Assembly: GCF_014200405.1 (NCBI RefSeq)
Contig: NZ_JACHBQ010000001.1
Span: forward strand, 2,294,001 to 2,358,000
DNA: 64,000 nt
DNA from: Cryobacterium roopkundense
GTDB taxonomy: Bacteria; Actinomycetota; Actinomycetes; Actinomycetales; Microbacteriaceae
Reading direction: 5' to 3'
Shown: one piece after another, positions 1-8,914 of the stretch
How positions within the stretch are numbered: the first letter of the stretch is position 1
Layout: each line of letters starts with the position of its first letter
Program-made: the position numbers and the translations under genes
The notes under the pieces: model-generated
Told to the model about the DNA's origin: nothing
Database searches by the model: none
What the model saw: only the letters and a program-made list of their open reading frames with translations

Positions 1-967
1 CAAGGCGGTGCCCCAGAACTGCCACGGCAAGGGAATCGATATCGTCGGGAAGCACATACTCGCGCCCGAACAGCGCCGCCTGCGCCTTGGCCGCCCTGAT
101 CAGTTGCAGGGTCGCTCTGGGGCTCGCTCCGAGCCGCAAATCGCGGTCTTCGCGTGTTGCGCGCACGATGGTCACGGCGTATTCCTTGACGACAGCGGAT
201 GCGAAAACGCCCCGCGCCGCCCACATCATCCTGTTGAGTTCCTCCCCGGAGACAACCGCGTCGATCAGGGCCAGGGGGCTCTCGGTGTCCCGCGAATCCA
301 GCATGGCCAATTCGGACTCCGTGTCGGGGTAGCCCATGGAAATGCGGGCCATGAAGCGGTCACGCTGCGCCTCGGGGAGAGCATAGGTGCCCTCCATTTC
401 GATCGGGTTCTGTGTGGCCATCACGGTGAACGGCAGTGCGAGCTGATAGGTCGTTCCGTCCACGGTGACCTGCCGCTCCTCCATGCACTCCAGCAATGCC
501 GATTGAGTCTTCGGGCTCGCCCTATTGATTTCATCGCCGATCACGATGTTGGCGAACACCGGGCCGGGTTTAAATTCGAAACGGCGGTCGGCTTGGTTGT
601 ACACGGCGACGCCCGTCACATCGGAGGGGAGCAGGTCGGGCGTGAACTGGATGCGACTCACGGAGCAGTCGACTGAGCGGGCCAGCGCCTTGGCGAGCAT
701 GGTTTTGCCGACTCCCGGCACATCCTCGATCAGGAGGTGTCCCTCGGCCAGCAGCACTGTGAGCGCTGTGAAGACCGCCACGTGCTTTCCGTCGAGCACT
801 TTCTCGACATTGCGCACAATCGCGCGGCCGGCGGCCTGCACCTCGGCGAGGGAGAGCGGAGGCACCTCCGTGCCGGATGTGTCTTCCTCATGACCGTGAC
901 CCACTCCAGTGTTCGACGCCGAAACGGGAACGAGGGGGGTGGGCAACCGAGCTGAGGAAGGGGTCAT
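1..967 (-). CDS. MoxR-family AAA+ ATPase (partial, C-terminus beyond window)
   Basis: This is a MoxR-type AAA+ ATPase, a chaperone-like ATPase usually encoded beside DUF58 and von Willebrand-A proteins. The gene runs off the left edge, so about 322 N-terminal residues are visible. Seen in the translation: Walker A PGVGKT at residues 84-89, Walker B-like [10 protein letters not shown], sensor-1 region ATQNPIE, and the family motif PEAQRDRF. The ATG overlaps the coaD stop as ATGA, which fixes the start and implies co-transcription with coaD. The first 40 or so residues are a poorly conserved, probably disordered extension. Its partners would lie left of the window. Confidence 0.93.
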   Translation of the reverse strand, partial: MTPSSARLPTPLVPVSASNTGVGHGHEEDTSGTEVPPLSLAEVQAAGRAIVRNVEKVLDGKHVAVFTALTVLLAEGHLLIEDVPGVGKTMLAKALARSVDCSVSRIQFTPDLLPSDVTGVAVYNQADRRFEFKPGPVFANIVIGDEINRASPKTQSALLECMEERQVTVDGTTYQLALPFTVMATQNPIEMEGTYALPEAQRDRFMARISMGYPDTESELAMLDSRDTESPLALIDAVVSGEELNRMMWAARGVFASAVVKEYAVTIVRATREDRDLRLGASPRATLQLIRAAKAQAALFGREYVLPDDIDSLAVAVLGHRL

Positions 968-1452
968 ACCGTGGCTTTCTGCAGGTAGTCGGCCACGACC
1001 CGGGGAACATAGGGTGAGACATCGCCGCCCAGGGCTGCCACCTGGCGAACAAGTGAACTCGACACGTGCGCGTTGGCCGGATTCGGCAGCAGGAAAACGG
1101 TTTCGACGGCTGCCAAATTGCGATTGACTATCGCCATCGGAGTTTCGTACGTCACATCGATCTGCGATCGCACGCCCTTGACGAGAACACTCGCCCCCAC
1201 GTCGAGGCAGTAGTCAACGAGCAGACCGACGCTCCACGATGCCACAACGATATTGGTCGGCAGCCCCGCCTCGGCAATGGCCCGCTCGAGAAGCGAAACG
1301 CGCTGACTGATCGGCAGCAGAGCAGATTTGTCGGGGTTGTGCACGACGAGAACATGGAGCTCATCGAACAGGCCGGCGGCACGATCGATCACATCCAGGT
1401 GACCAAGGGTGACGGGGTCAAATGAACCGGGTACGACGGCGATCCTGCGCAT
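964..1452 (-). CDS. coaD: Phosphopantetheine adenylyltransferase CoaD
   Basis: CoaD transfers AMP from ATP to 4'-phosphopantetheine, the penultimate step of cytosolic coenzyme A synthesis. The 162-residue length is typical. Visible motifs are the N-terminal nucleotidyltransferase signature [11 protein letters not shown] (His18 in the T/HxGH motif) and the C-terminal SSSLVRQ element that binds ATP phosphates. It lies between recG (upstream, 62 bp) and moxR (downstream, ATGA overlap), the usual recG-rsmD-coaD neighbourhood of actinobacteria. Confidence 0.96.
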   Translation of the reverse strand: MRRIAVVPGSFDPVTLGHLDVIDRAAGLFDELHVLVVHNPDKSALLPISQRVSLLERAIAEAGLPTNIVVASWSVGLLVDYCLDVGASVLVKGVRSQIDVTYETPMAIVNRNLAAVETVFLLPNPANAHVSSSLVRQVAALGGDVSPYVPRVVADYLQKATV

Positions 1453-1514
1453 ACAAACACCCTAGCGCCCTCTGGTTGCCGGGGTAAGCGCCCGCCTGTC
1501 CTGGAGTGCAGCGC

Positions 1515-3815
1515 TCAGCTTTTGCTCAGCCAGGTGCGCTCTGACTCGTCGAGCCGACGCCGAACGGCTTCCCGCAGCGCGGGCTGGGTGCGCAGCCCCG
1601 GATCTCCCGTCACGAGAGAGAATGCCGCCGCGCGCGCCGCCGCGATGATCTCGCCGTCGACGGCCACCCGCAGCAACCGCAGGCTGGACATGCCACCGGA
1701 TTGCAGGTCGCCGAGCACGTCGCCCTCCTGCCTCAAGCGCAGGTCGAGATCGGCCAGCACGAAACCGTCCAGGGTGCCCTGCACGGCATCAATGCGCTCG
1801 CGGGCGGTCGAGCCGAGCGCCGCGTTGGTCACGAGCACGCAGAGCCCCGGAATACCGCCCCGGCCGACCCGGCCACGCAACTGGTGCAGCTGGGAGACCC
1901 CGAATCTGTCGGCATCCAACACGACCATGGCGGAGGCGTTCGGCACGTCGACGCCCACTTCAATGACTGTTGTGGCCACAAGCACATCTATCTCCCCGGC
2001 GGCAAAGGCCCTCATGGTGAGGTCTTTCTCCTCGCTCGTCATGCGCCCGTGCAGAGCCTCCAGACGATAGGTCGAGAGACCGGGCAGCTGCCGCAGGTTG
2101 GCGAGGGTCGTTTCCACATCGATGAGGGGTTTGGCGCTGGTCTCCGGGGGCGGGGCCGGCGCGGCACCTGGCTCTTCCTCTTCGGGCTCCTTGGGCGCGA
2201 TCGCGGGGCACACGACAAAGCCCTGCCTGCCGAGTGCGAGCTCAACGGCGAGCCGCTTCCACACCTCCCAGAACCATTCCGGGTGTTCGTCGAGCGGAAC
2301 AACGACGGTCTGGATCGGCTGGCGCCCGGTAGGCAGAATCTTGATCGTGCTCACGCTCAGGTCGCCGAAAACTGTCATCGCGATGGTGCGCGGAATGGGC
2401 GTAGCCGTGAGCACGAGCACGTGCGGGGGCAGGTCGCCCTTGAGCCGCAGGGTTTCCCGCTGGTCGACGCCGAACCTGTGTTGTTCGTCGATCACGATGA
2501 GCCCGAGGTCGAAGAAGGTCACGTTGTCGCTGAGCAGGGCGTGCGTACCGATGACGATGCGGGAGTGCCCTGACACGACGCGCAGCAGTGCCTTGCGCTT
2601 CTCGGCGGCGGAAAGCTTGCCGGTGAGGAGGGTGGGCATGAGTTCCGCTGCGAGGTCCGGGCCGAGCATAGCCACGATTGAGCGCACGTGCTGGCCGGCG
2701 AGCACTTCGGTGGGGGCCAGCAGGGCAGCCTGTCCCCCGCTGTCGGCCACAGCCAGCATGGCTCGCACGGCCACGACGGTCTTACCCGAACCAACCTCGC
2801 CCTGCAGGAGCCGGTTCATGGGGTTGGGCTGGCCCATGTCGAAGGCGATCTCGGCCGCAGTGATTTCCTGGTCAACGGTGAGAACGAAGGGCAGAGCTGC
2901 GTCGAAGCGCTCGAGGAACCCACCGGGCGCGGGCACCCGTGGTGTGGTGAGTTGCTCCCTCGCCAGGCTGTGTTTCTGCGCGAGGGCCGCCTGAAGGACC
3001 CATGCTTCGGTGAAGCGCAGCGTGGCCTGGGCGCCCCGCCATTGCTCGTTGTCCTCGGGATGGTGAATGAGCACGAGGGCGTCGCGGTGGGCCAGCAGCC
3101 CCTGTTCCACCCGAAGTTCCTCGGGCACGGGGTCGGGCACGTCTCCGAGACCCTGCAAGGCGAGCTCGACGGATGCCTCGATCGTCATACTCGAGACGCT
3201 CGCGGTGGCGGGATAGATCGGAACGACTTCGCGCAGCATCCGTCTGGCTTTGGGATCGACCTCGGCCGCCTCCGCGGCCTCGATTTCGGCCTCGAAGGTG
3301 CGGTAGTCGGGGTGCGCGAGCTGGAGCGTGCCCTTGTAGTTGGTCACCCGTCCGGCGAAGATGCCACGCACACCCGGCCGGAGGTCGGTCAGCCGCCAGT
3401 CCATGCGCCGTTTACCGAAGAACGTGAGGGCGAGGATGCCCCGGCCGTCCGAGATTTTCGCGGAGACGATCCAGCCAGGCCGGCCCTTCATAGGGCTCTG
3501 AGACGACGCGAGCACCTCGGCTACGATCGTGACGTGTTCGTTCAGCGGCAACTCGCTCAGCGGGGCGAGCTCGCCGCGCTGGGCATAGCGACGGGGGTAG
3601 TGTCCGAGCAGGTCGGCGACGTTGGCCATGCCGAAGGCCTTACCGAGGGCCGTGGCGGTGGCCTGTCCCACCACGGTCACCAAGGGCGTGTCGAGGGTAA
3701 ACGTGCCCGCCGCCGGGCTGAGGAGCTGCCGAGGCGCATGGCGAGCAGGGTCAGCAGGATCAGCAGGCCCTGGGTCAGCAGGCCCTGGGTCAGCTGGGTC
3801 GCTCGAACCGGTCAT
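1515..3815 (-). CDS. recG: ATP-dependent DNA helicase RecG
   Basis: RecG is a superfamily-2 helicase that remodels stalled replication forks and Holliday junctions. The 766-residue protein has an N-terminal wedge/OB region (about 45-190), Walker A GEVGSGKT (339-346), DEQH box (443-446), TATPIPRT motif, and the helicase-C region ending in the RecG-type QLRGRVGRG signature. The first 25 residues are a Pro-Ala-Asp-rich tail encoded by tandem 15-bp repeats, not part of the RecG fold, so the true start could lie slightly downstream. rsmD is transcribed divergently 44 bp away. Confidence 0.96.
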   Translation of the reverse strand: MTGSSDPADPGPADPGPADPADPARHAPRQLLSPAAGTFTLDTPLVTVVGQATATALGKAFGMANVADLLGHYPRRYAQRGELAPLSELPLNEHVTIVAEVLASSQSPMKGRPGWIVSAKISDGRGILALTFFGKRRMDWRLTDLRPGVRGIFAGRVTNYKGTLQLAHPDYRTFEAEIEAAEAAEVDPKARRMLREVVPIYPATASVSSMTIEASVELALQGLGDVPDPVPEELRVEQGLLAHRDALVLIHHPEDNEQWRGAQATLRFTEAWVLQAALAQKHSLAREQLTTPRVPAPGGFLERFDAALPFVLTVDQEITAAEIAFDMGQPNPMNRLLQGEVGSGKTVVAVRAMLAVADSGGQAALLAPTEVLAGQHVRSIVAMLGPDLAAELMPTLLTGKLSAAEKRKALLRVVSGHSRIVIGTHALLSDNVTFFDLGLIVIDEQHRFGVDQRETLRLKGDLPPHVLVLTATPIPRTIAMTVFGDLSVSTIKILPTGRQPIQTVVVPLDEHPEWFWEVWKRLAVELALGRQGFVVCPAIAPKEPEEEEPGAAPAPPPETSAKPLIDVETTLANLRQLPGLSTYRLEALHGRMTSEEKDLTMRAFAAGEIDVLVATTVIEVGVDVPNASAMVVLDADRFGVSQLHQLRGRVGRGGIPGLCVLVTNAALGSTARERIDAVQGTLDGFVLADLDLRLRQEGDVLGDLQSGGMSSLRLLRVAVDGEIIAAARAAAFSLVTGDPGLRTQPALREAVRRRLDESERTWLSKS
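3761..3790. repeat. Tandem 15-bp repeat in the recG 5' end
   Basis: Two exact copies of a 15-bp unit (3761-3775, 3776-3790), with degenerate partial copies on both sides, encode a PADPG-like repeat in the N-terminal tail of RecG. The unit length keeps the frame, so copy-number changes would be tolerated. Confidence 0.8.
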
Positions 3816-3859
3816 GCTTCAATCGTAGGCGCGACCACCGACACTAGGCTTAACCGGAC

Positions 3860-4432
3860 ATGACGCGAATAATCTCCGGGTTTGCCGGCTCCCTCACCCT
3901 GACCGTGCCCAAGTCCGGCACGCGCCCCACAAGCGACCGCGTTCGGGAGGCGATCTTCTCAGCCCTCGACGCCCGCGACGCCCTCGGCGGCATGCGCGTA
4001 CTCGACCTGTATGCAGGGTCGGGTGCCCTCGGCCTCGAGGCCGCCAGCCGCGGAGCACGCGTGGTCACACTCGTGGAAAACGCCTTCGCTGCGGCCCAGA
4101 TGTGCCGCAAGAACGCCGAAGCGGTGCAGCGCTCGGCCCCCAAGGGCACCGACCTCAAGATTCGGGTCACGGCCCAGGCCGTGCAGTCCTTTCTCGCTGC
4201 CACGCCAGACGGATTCGACGTGGTCTTCATCGACCCGCCCTACGACCTCGGCGAAACCGAACTCACCGCCAGCCTCGCGGCCCTCGCGCCCCTGCTCGCC
4301 GATGATGCACTGATCATCGTGGAGCGCAGTTCGCGCTCCCCCGAACCCCACTGGGGAACAGCGCTCGAACTCGAGCGCCGCAAGGACTACGGCGACACGA
4401 CGGTCTGGTACGCCGGCACCACCCCGGCCTGA
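3860..4432 (+). CDS. rsmD: 16S rRNA (guanine966-N2)-methyltransferase RsmD
   Basis: RsmD methylates N2 of G966 in 16S rRNA using S-adenosylmethionine. The 190-residue protein has the RsmD N-terminus (RIISG, then RPTSDRVREAIF), the SAM-binding motif DLYAGSGALGLE (49-60) and the catalytic DPPY motif (125-128). It is divergent from recG and convergent with thiL, whose stop lies 18 bp away. The start ATG at 3860 gives the canonical family N-terminus. Confidence 0.95.
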   Translation: MTRIISGFAGSLTLTVPKSGTRPTSDRVREAIFSALDARDALGGMRVLDLYAGSGALGLEAASRGARVVTLVENAFAAAQMCRKNAEAVQRSAPKGTDLKIRVTAQAVQSFLAATPDGFDVVFIDPPYDLGETELTASLAALAPLLADDALIIVERSSRSPEPHWGTALELERRKDYGDTTVWYAGTTPA

Positions 4433-4449
4433 GCCGTACCTCCCGCCAG

Positions 4450-5457
4450 TCAGCCGACGGAGCCGTCCCAGCCGCGATACGGGTCCCAGCCACCCTGCGC
4501 ATGCGGCTCACCATCGACCGACACCGACCCGGCATCCGCTGTGACCAACCCGAGCGCCCGGAAGCCTTCGGGAAGGACAGCCTCTGGCGGGAAGGTCGCC
4601 AGCAGACCGTGGTCTTCCCCGCCGCCCAGCGCCACGTCGATCCGCTCGCCGAGCGCGGTCGAACGAAAGTCGATGCCCACGCCGCTCGCCCGGGCGATAC
4701 GCCCGGCGTCCAGGGCGAGGCCGTCTGACACATCGAGCATTGCCGTGGCCCCGGCCAGGGCTGCGGCCGGACCGCACTCAAGCGGCGGCACTGGCCTCAA
4801 CTGGGCCGCGACCGCGTCGGGGTGCTGCGCCCTGAGTGCCGCAGCCCGACCCGCATCCGGAACTCCCTCGGCGTCGACGCCGAGCCTGAACAGCAGTTCG
4901 AGGCCGAGCCCCGCTTCTCCGAGCCGCCCCGCGAGCGCCACAACGTCTCCCACGCGCGCGCCGGAGCGTGTCACGGGCTCGCGCCCCTCGAGATCGCCGA
5001 AGGCCGTGACAGCGAGCGTCAGGGCATCCGAGGCCGACAGATCGCCGCCGACAACGCCGCAGCCGGGGGCAAGCGCCTCGCAGCATTCGCGCAAGCCGTC
5101 GGCGATGCCTTCCAACACCGACACGGGCGTTGACGGAGGAGCGGCGATCGCCACCACCAGCGCGGTCCCACGTGCCCCCATCGCCGCGACATCCGACAGG
5201 TTCGTGGCTGCCGCCTTCCAGCCCAGGTCGTTGGGCGTCGACCAGGCCAGACGAAAGTCCGGGCCCTGAATCATCATGTCGGTCGTCACGACGAATCGCC
5301 CATCGGGCGCCGCGAGCACGGCGGCATCATCCCCGGGGCCGAGAAGCTGAGCCGACGAGGTGGGAAGCCGGGGGAAGATTCGCTCGAGTACGGCGATTTC
5401 GCTCACATCGTTGAGCGTTTCGGGAGAACGGGCGCTCGCGTCGGCAGGAGTCTTCAT
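4450..5457 (-). CDS. thiL: Thiamine-monophosphate kinase ThiL
   Basis: ThiL phosphorylates thiamine monophosphate to thiamine diphosphate with ATP, the last step of thiamine cofactor synthesis. The 335-residue protein shows the PurM/ThiL fold signatures: LGPGDDAAVL near residue 41, a TTDMM motif, NLSDVAAMGA, VVGGDLS and LDVSDGLALD in the C-terminal half. It is single-cistron here, divergent from the DUF3515 lipoprotein gene with 24 bp between the two starts, so the promoters must overlap. Confidence 0.95.
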   Translation of the reverse strand: MKTPADASARSPETLNDVSEIAVLERIFPRLPTSSAQLLGPGDDAAVLAAPDGRFVVTTDMMIQGPDFRLAWSTPNDLGWKAAATNLSDVAAMGARGTALVVAIAAPPSTPVSVLEGIADGLRECCEALAPGCGVVGGDLSASDALTLAVTAFGDLEGREPVTRSGARVGDVVALAGRLGEAGLGLELLFRLGVDAEGVPDAGRAAALRAQHPDAVAAQLRPVPPLECGPAAALAGATAMLDVSDGLALDAGRIARASGVGIDFRSTALGERIDVALGGGEDHGLLATFPPEAVLPEGFRALGLVTADAGSVSVDGEPHAQGGWDPYRGWDGSVG

Positions 5458-5481
5458 GCTTCAAACGGTAGCCTGAAGTTG

Positions 5482-5979
5482 ATGAATCCCCGATCCTTGG
5501 CACTGCGCTCCGCCGCCGCCGCTTCAGTTCTGCTCGGCACGCTCCTGCTTTCTGGTTGCGCCCCCGCTGTTCCGCTCGAACCCGCCGCCGATGCCACCAA
5601 CCCCGCCTGCGCCGACGTGATCGTGCACCTGCCCGAATCCATCGCGGACCAGCCTTCCCGCGAGACGAACGCGCAGGCAACCGGAGCGTGGGGTGACCCG
5701 GCCGCGGTGCTGCTGCACTGCGGGGTCACCGTGCCCGGCCCCACCACGCTGCCGTGCCTGAACATCAACGGCATCGACTGGATCGAGGACGACTCCGACG
5801 CGCCTCGCTACCGCTACACGACCTACGGCCGGGATCCCGCGATCGAGATCGTCATCGACTCGGAGAAGGTCAGTGGTACAACCGCTCTCGTGGATATCGC
5901 GAGCGCCGTCTCCGGCGTACCCGCCACCTCCCAGTGCCTCGGCGCCGAAGACATTCCGCTTCCCACCGACGCCCCGTAG
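5482..5979 (+). CDS. DUF3515 family lipoprotein
   Basis: This is a small actinobacterial lipoprotein of the DUF3515 family; no biochemical function is known. The N-terminus is a lipoprotein signal peptide with a lipobox ending LLLSGC (Cys about residue 26), so the protein is probably anchored to the outer face of the membrane. The rest has several Cys residues and a conserved core around the GVTVPGP segment. Family members commonly sit between ddl and thiL, as here. ATG 5482 is preferred to the in-frame TTG one codon upstream. The gene converges with ddl, leaving 7 bp. Confidence 0.85.
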   Translation: MNPRSLALRSAAAASVLLGTLLLSGCAPAVPLEPAADATNPACADVIVHLPESIADQPSRETNAQATGAWGDPAAVLLHCGVTVPGPTTLPCLNINGIDWIEDDSDAPRYRYTTYGRDPAIEIVIDSEKVSGTTALVDIASAVSGVPATSQCLGAEDIPLPTDAP

Positions 5980-5986
5980 TCGTTCG

Positions 5987-7084
5987 CTAGGAGCCGTGAC
6001 GGGCGTGCGCGAGCGCCACGTCGATGAGCTCGTCGATGAGCTCCGGGTAGCTGAAGCCGCTCGCGAGCCAGCAGCTCGGGAACATCGAGATGGGCGTGAA
6101 CCCCGGCATGGTGTTTATCTCGTTGATCACCCAGCCGTGAGCCGTGAGAAAGAAATCCACCCGGGCGAGGCCGGCGCCGCCGATCGAGTCGAACGCGTGA
6201 ATCGCCAGACGGCGCATCACCGCGAGCTCCGCATCGCCGAGGACGGCCGGGCACACGAGGTCGATGCCGGGCGCGCCCAGGTACTTGGCCTCGAAATCAT
6301 AGAATTCGCGTCCGGTGACCACGACTTCACCGGCAACGGATGCTCGTGCCGACTCCCCCGGACGCCCCTGCAACACCGCCACCTCAAGTTCACGGCCAAC
6401 GAGCTCGGCCTCGATGAGCACCTTGCTGTCTTCCGCAAGGGCCACGGCCATCGCCTCGGCCAGTTGGTCAGCACTGGACACCTTGCTGACGCCCACGCTC
6501 GAACCTGCGCGTGCAGGCTTCACGAAGACCGGAGCGCCGAGCTCTTCAAGCGCGGCGTAGGCCATGCCAGGGGCTTCTGCCCACTCATCCGCTGTCATCG
6601 TGCGCCAGGGCGCCACCGGCAGTGACGCCTGCTGGAAGACGGTCTTGGTGAAGTGTTTGTCCATGCCCAGCGACGAGGCGAGTACTCCCGACCCCACATA
6701 GGGCAGGCCGATAAGTTCGAGCATGCCCTGAATCGTGCCGTCTTCACCGAACGGCCCGTGCAGGATGGGAAAGACCAGGTCGACGGCGCCCAAGTAACGG
6801 GTGCCGAGGGCATCCGTCACCGTCAGCTCGCGGGTGTCCGTGCTGTCCGGCCAACGGACGCGGCTGCCGTTGTCGGCGACAGCGGGCAGCGCCTGGGCAT
6901 CGAGGGCGAACTTCGCCGGGTCGTCGTCTTCGAGTACGAATGCACCGGAGCGCGTGATGCCCACAGGGATGACGTTGTAGCGTTCCCGGTCAATCGCGCC
7001 GAGAACTCCGCCCGCCGTCGCGCAGCTGATCGAATGTTCGCTTGAACGCCCCCCAAAGAGCAGCACTACCGTGAGCTTGTCCAT
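5987..7084 (-). CDS. ddl: D-alanine--D-alanine ligase Ddl
   Basis: Ddl joins two D-alanines with ATP for peptidoglycan precursor synthesis. The 365-residue protein has the N-terminal VVLLFGGRSSEHSIS motif, the ATP-grasp core (LGMDKHFTK, then VFVKPARAGSSVGVSKV) and the C-terminal INEINTMPGFT metal-binding motif. ATG 7084 matches the family N-terminus; the frame is open further upstream but that extension has no homology. The start lies inside the end of gpsA, giving an unusually long 95-bp overlap, so translation is probably coupled. Confidence 0.95.
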   Translation of the reverse strand: MDKLTVVLLFGGRSSEHSISCATAGGVLGAIDRERYNVIPVGITRSGAFVLEDDDPAKFALDAQALPAVADNGSRVRWPDSTDTRELTVTDALGTRYLGAVDLVFPILHGPFGEDGTIQGMLELIGLPYVGSGVLASSLGMDKHFTKTVFQQASLPVAPWRTMTADEWAEAPGMAYAALEELGAPVFVKPARAGSSVGVSKVSSADQLAEAMAVALAEDSKVLIEAELVGRELEVAVLQGRPGESARASVAGEVVVTGREFYDFEAKYLGAPGIDLVCPAVLGDAELAVMRRLAIHAFDSIGGAGLARVDFFLTAHGWVINEINTMPGFTPISMFPSCWLASGFSYPELIDELIDVALAHARHGS

Positions 7085-8117
7085 CGTCAATCGTCCTTTC
7101 GCCCTGCGGTTCGCTGGAGTCGGTGGTGAGGTGAGGCGCAATGTCACGCGGATTCAGCGTGCCGTCGAGAACCTGGCGAACCTGTTCGACGATCGGCATG
7201 GCGACGCCCTTGGCACGCGCCAGCTCCAGGATCGGCTTCACAGATGCGAGACCCTCTGTGGTCTGCTGCATCTGCTTCACGACGTCGTGGATGCTGTAGC
7301 CCTGTCCGAGCAGTCGACCGGCCGTATTATTGCGGGACAGTGGTGACTGGCAGGTGGCGATAAGGTCGCCCAGGCCTGCCAAGCCGGCCAGTGTCTCGGG
7401 GTGGGCACCAAACGCCACCGCGAAGTCGGTCATCTCCACGAGGCCGCGGGTGATGATCGATGCTTTGGTGTTTTCGCCGAAACCGACCCCGTCGACGATC
7501 CCGATAGCCACGGCGATGAGGTTCTTCAACACGCCGCCGAATTCGGTGCCGATCACGTCGGTGTTCACGTACGACCGGAAATATCGGTTCGTGGCGAGCT
7601 TGGCAACAGCCTGAGCCGTTTCGAGGCTGCTCGACGAGACAACCGCCCCCGTGGGCTGTTCCTTCGCTATTTCAAGCGCGAGGTTCGGCCCGGAAATCGC
7701 GGCGATGCGTTCGGGGGAAATAGGCAGCACCTGTTCGATGACAGTGCTCATACGCATCCCGGTGGAACGCTCGACGCCCTTCATGAGCGACACTATCGTC
7801 ACGTTCGGCGCCAGATAGGGTTCGGCCGCGATCAGGTTTTCCCGCAGGGACTGACTCGGTACCGACACGAAAACGTACTCCGCCCCGGCGAGGGCCAGGT
7901 CGAGCCGCGACGTGGCCCGCAGGCCGACGGGCAGGTTCACTCCCGGCAGGTAATCGCTGTTGCGGCGCGCCTCCGAGATCTCGCGGGCCAGTTCGGGGCG
8001 ACGTGCCCAGAGCACAACGTCGGCGCCGCCGTCCACAAGAATCTTGGCGAAGGTGGTGCCCCAACTACCGGCTCCGAGTACGGCAACGCGGGTGCCGGGC
8101 ACGATCTTAGGCTTCAA
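6990..8117 (-). CDS. gpsA: Glycerol-3-phosphate dehydrogenase [NAD(P)+] GpsA
   Basis: GpsA reduces dihydroxyacetone phosphate to sn-glycerol 3-phosphate for phospholipid synthesis. The N-terminal Rossmann motif VLGAGSWGTTFA follows a TTG start, and the family motifs SLMKG, ISGPNLA, FGGVLKNLIA and TTEGL are present. The final 31 residues are read through the start of ddl in another frame and look non-homologous, so the ancestral stop was probably near 7090 and has been lost. It overlaps plsC upstream by 11 bp (TTG start inside the plsC end) and belongs to the murA-plsC-gpsA-ddl chain. Confidence 0.94.
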   Translation of the reverse strand: MKPKIVPGTRVAVLGAGSWGTTFAKILVDGGADVVLWARRPELAREISEARRNSDYLPGVNLPVGLRATSRLDLALAGAEYVFVSVPSQSLRENLIAAEPYLAPNVTIVSLMKGVERSTGMRMSTVIEQVLPISPERIAAISGPNLALEIAKEQPTGAVVSSSSLETAQAVAKLATNRYFRSYVNTDVIGTEFGGVLKNLIAVAIGIVDGVGFGENTKASIITRGLVEMTDFAVAFGAHPETLAGLAGLGDLIATCQSPLSRNNTAGRLLGQGYSIHDVVKQMQQTTEGLASVKPILELARAKGVAMPIVEQVRQVLDGTLNPRDIAPHLTTDSSEPQGERTIDDGQAHGSAALWGAFKRTFDQLRDGGRSSRRD

Positions 8118-8907
8118 AACGACCGGTCTCTTTCTGATTGTGTTCCGCAGGGTTCCAGCGTTTGACCGGTGCCTTCTCGGCTCGCAGATCTTCGAGCAGA
8201 CCGGTGATGGCTTCCATCACCACGGCAGTTGCTTCGTTGAGCGTGGCCGTGTCGAGGCTGCGTCCCCGGAAGGCACTGAGGTCCACCGGGTCGCCTATTT
8301 TTACAGAGATGGTCTTGCGGGGGAAGAAGCTGATCTTCTTTGAGTAGCGTTCCATGACGTGCTGGGTACCCCAGTGAGCCGCGGGCACGATGGGGATGTC
8401 CTGCTCGAGTGCGATGCGCACCGCGCCGGTCTTGCCCCGCATAGGCCACATGTCGGGGTCACGCGTGAGCGTGCCCTCCGGGTAGACGACGACCATCTGC
8501 CCGCGCTCCACAAGAAGTTGGGCGGCCTTGACCGGTCCGCTTCCGCGGACAGAACCGCCCCGCTGCACGGGAATCTGGCCGGAGCGGCGCAGAACGGCAC
8601 CCACGATCGGAATCTCGAAAACTGATGCCTTGGCCAGGAACCGAGGCAGGCGACCGAGCTTCCAGGACACGACTCCCATCACCACGGGGTCGATCTCGCT
8701 GTAGTGGTTCGGCGCGAGCACGAACGCCCCGGTGCGAGGAAACTTGTCGGCGTCCACGATGCGAAACCGCGCTGCCAGGTTCATGACCGGCAACAGGATG
8801 GCGGCAAGAATCCAGAACGCCGAGGGCCGGCTCTTCTCCGAACGGAAATGCCTCGGCGGGTTCGCGGAATTCGAATGATTCTCTTCTGGACTTTTTTGGT
8901 CTGACAC
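8107..8907 (-). CDS. plsC: 1-acyl-sn-glycerol-3-phosphate acyltransferase (PlsC family)
   Basis: This is a PlsC-family acyltransferase that acylates lysophosphatidic acid at the membrane to give phosphatidic acid. The acyltransferase signatures are visible: NHYSEID (HX4D motif) and YPEGTLTRD, plus a central GQIPVQRGG. A hydrophobic segment (FWILAAILLPVMNL) near residue 35 would anchor it. I chose GTG 8907, which begins 7 bp after the murA stop; longer versions would run into murA. It is followed directly by gpsA, which makes the glycerol-3-phosphate for the same pathway. About 266 residues. Confidence 0.92.
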   Translation of the reverse strand: MSDQKSPEENHSNSANPPRHFRSEKSRPSAFWILAAILLPVMNLAARFRIVDADKFPRTGAFVLAPNHYSEIDPVVMGVVSWKLGRLPRFLAKASVFEIPIVGAVLRRSGQIPVQRGGSVRGSGPVKAAQLLVERGQMVVVYPEGTLTRDPDMWPMRGKTGAVRIALEQDIPIVPAAHWGTQHVMERYSKKISFFPRKTISVKIGDPVDLSAFRGRSLDTATLNEATAVVMEAITGLLEDLRAEKAPVKRWNPAEHNQKETGRFEA

Positions 8908-8914
8908 AGACCCA

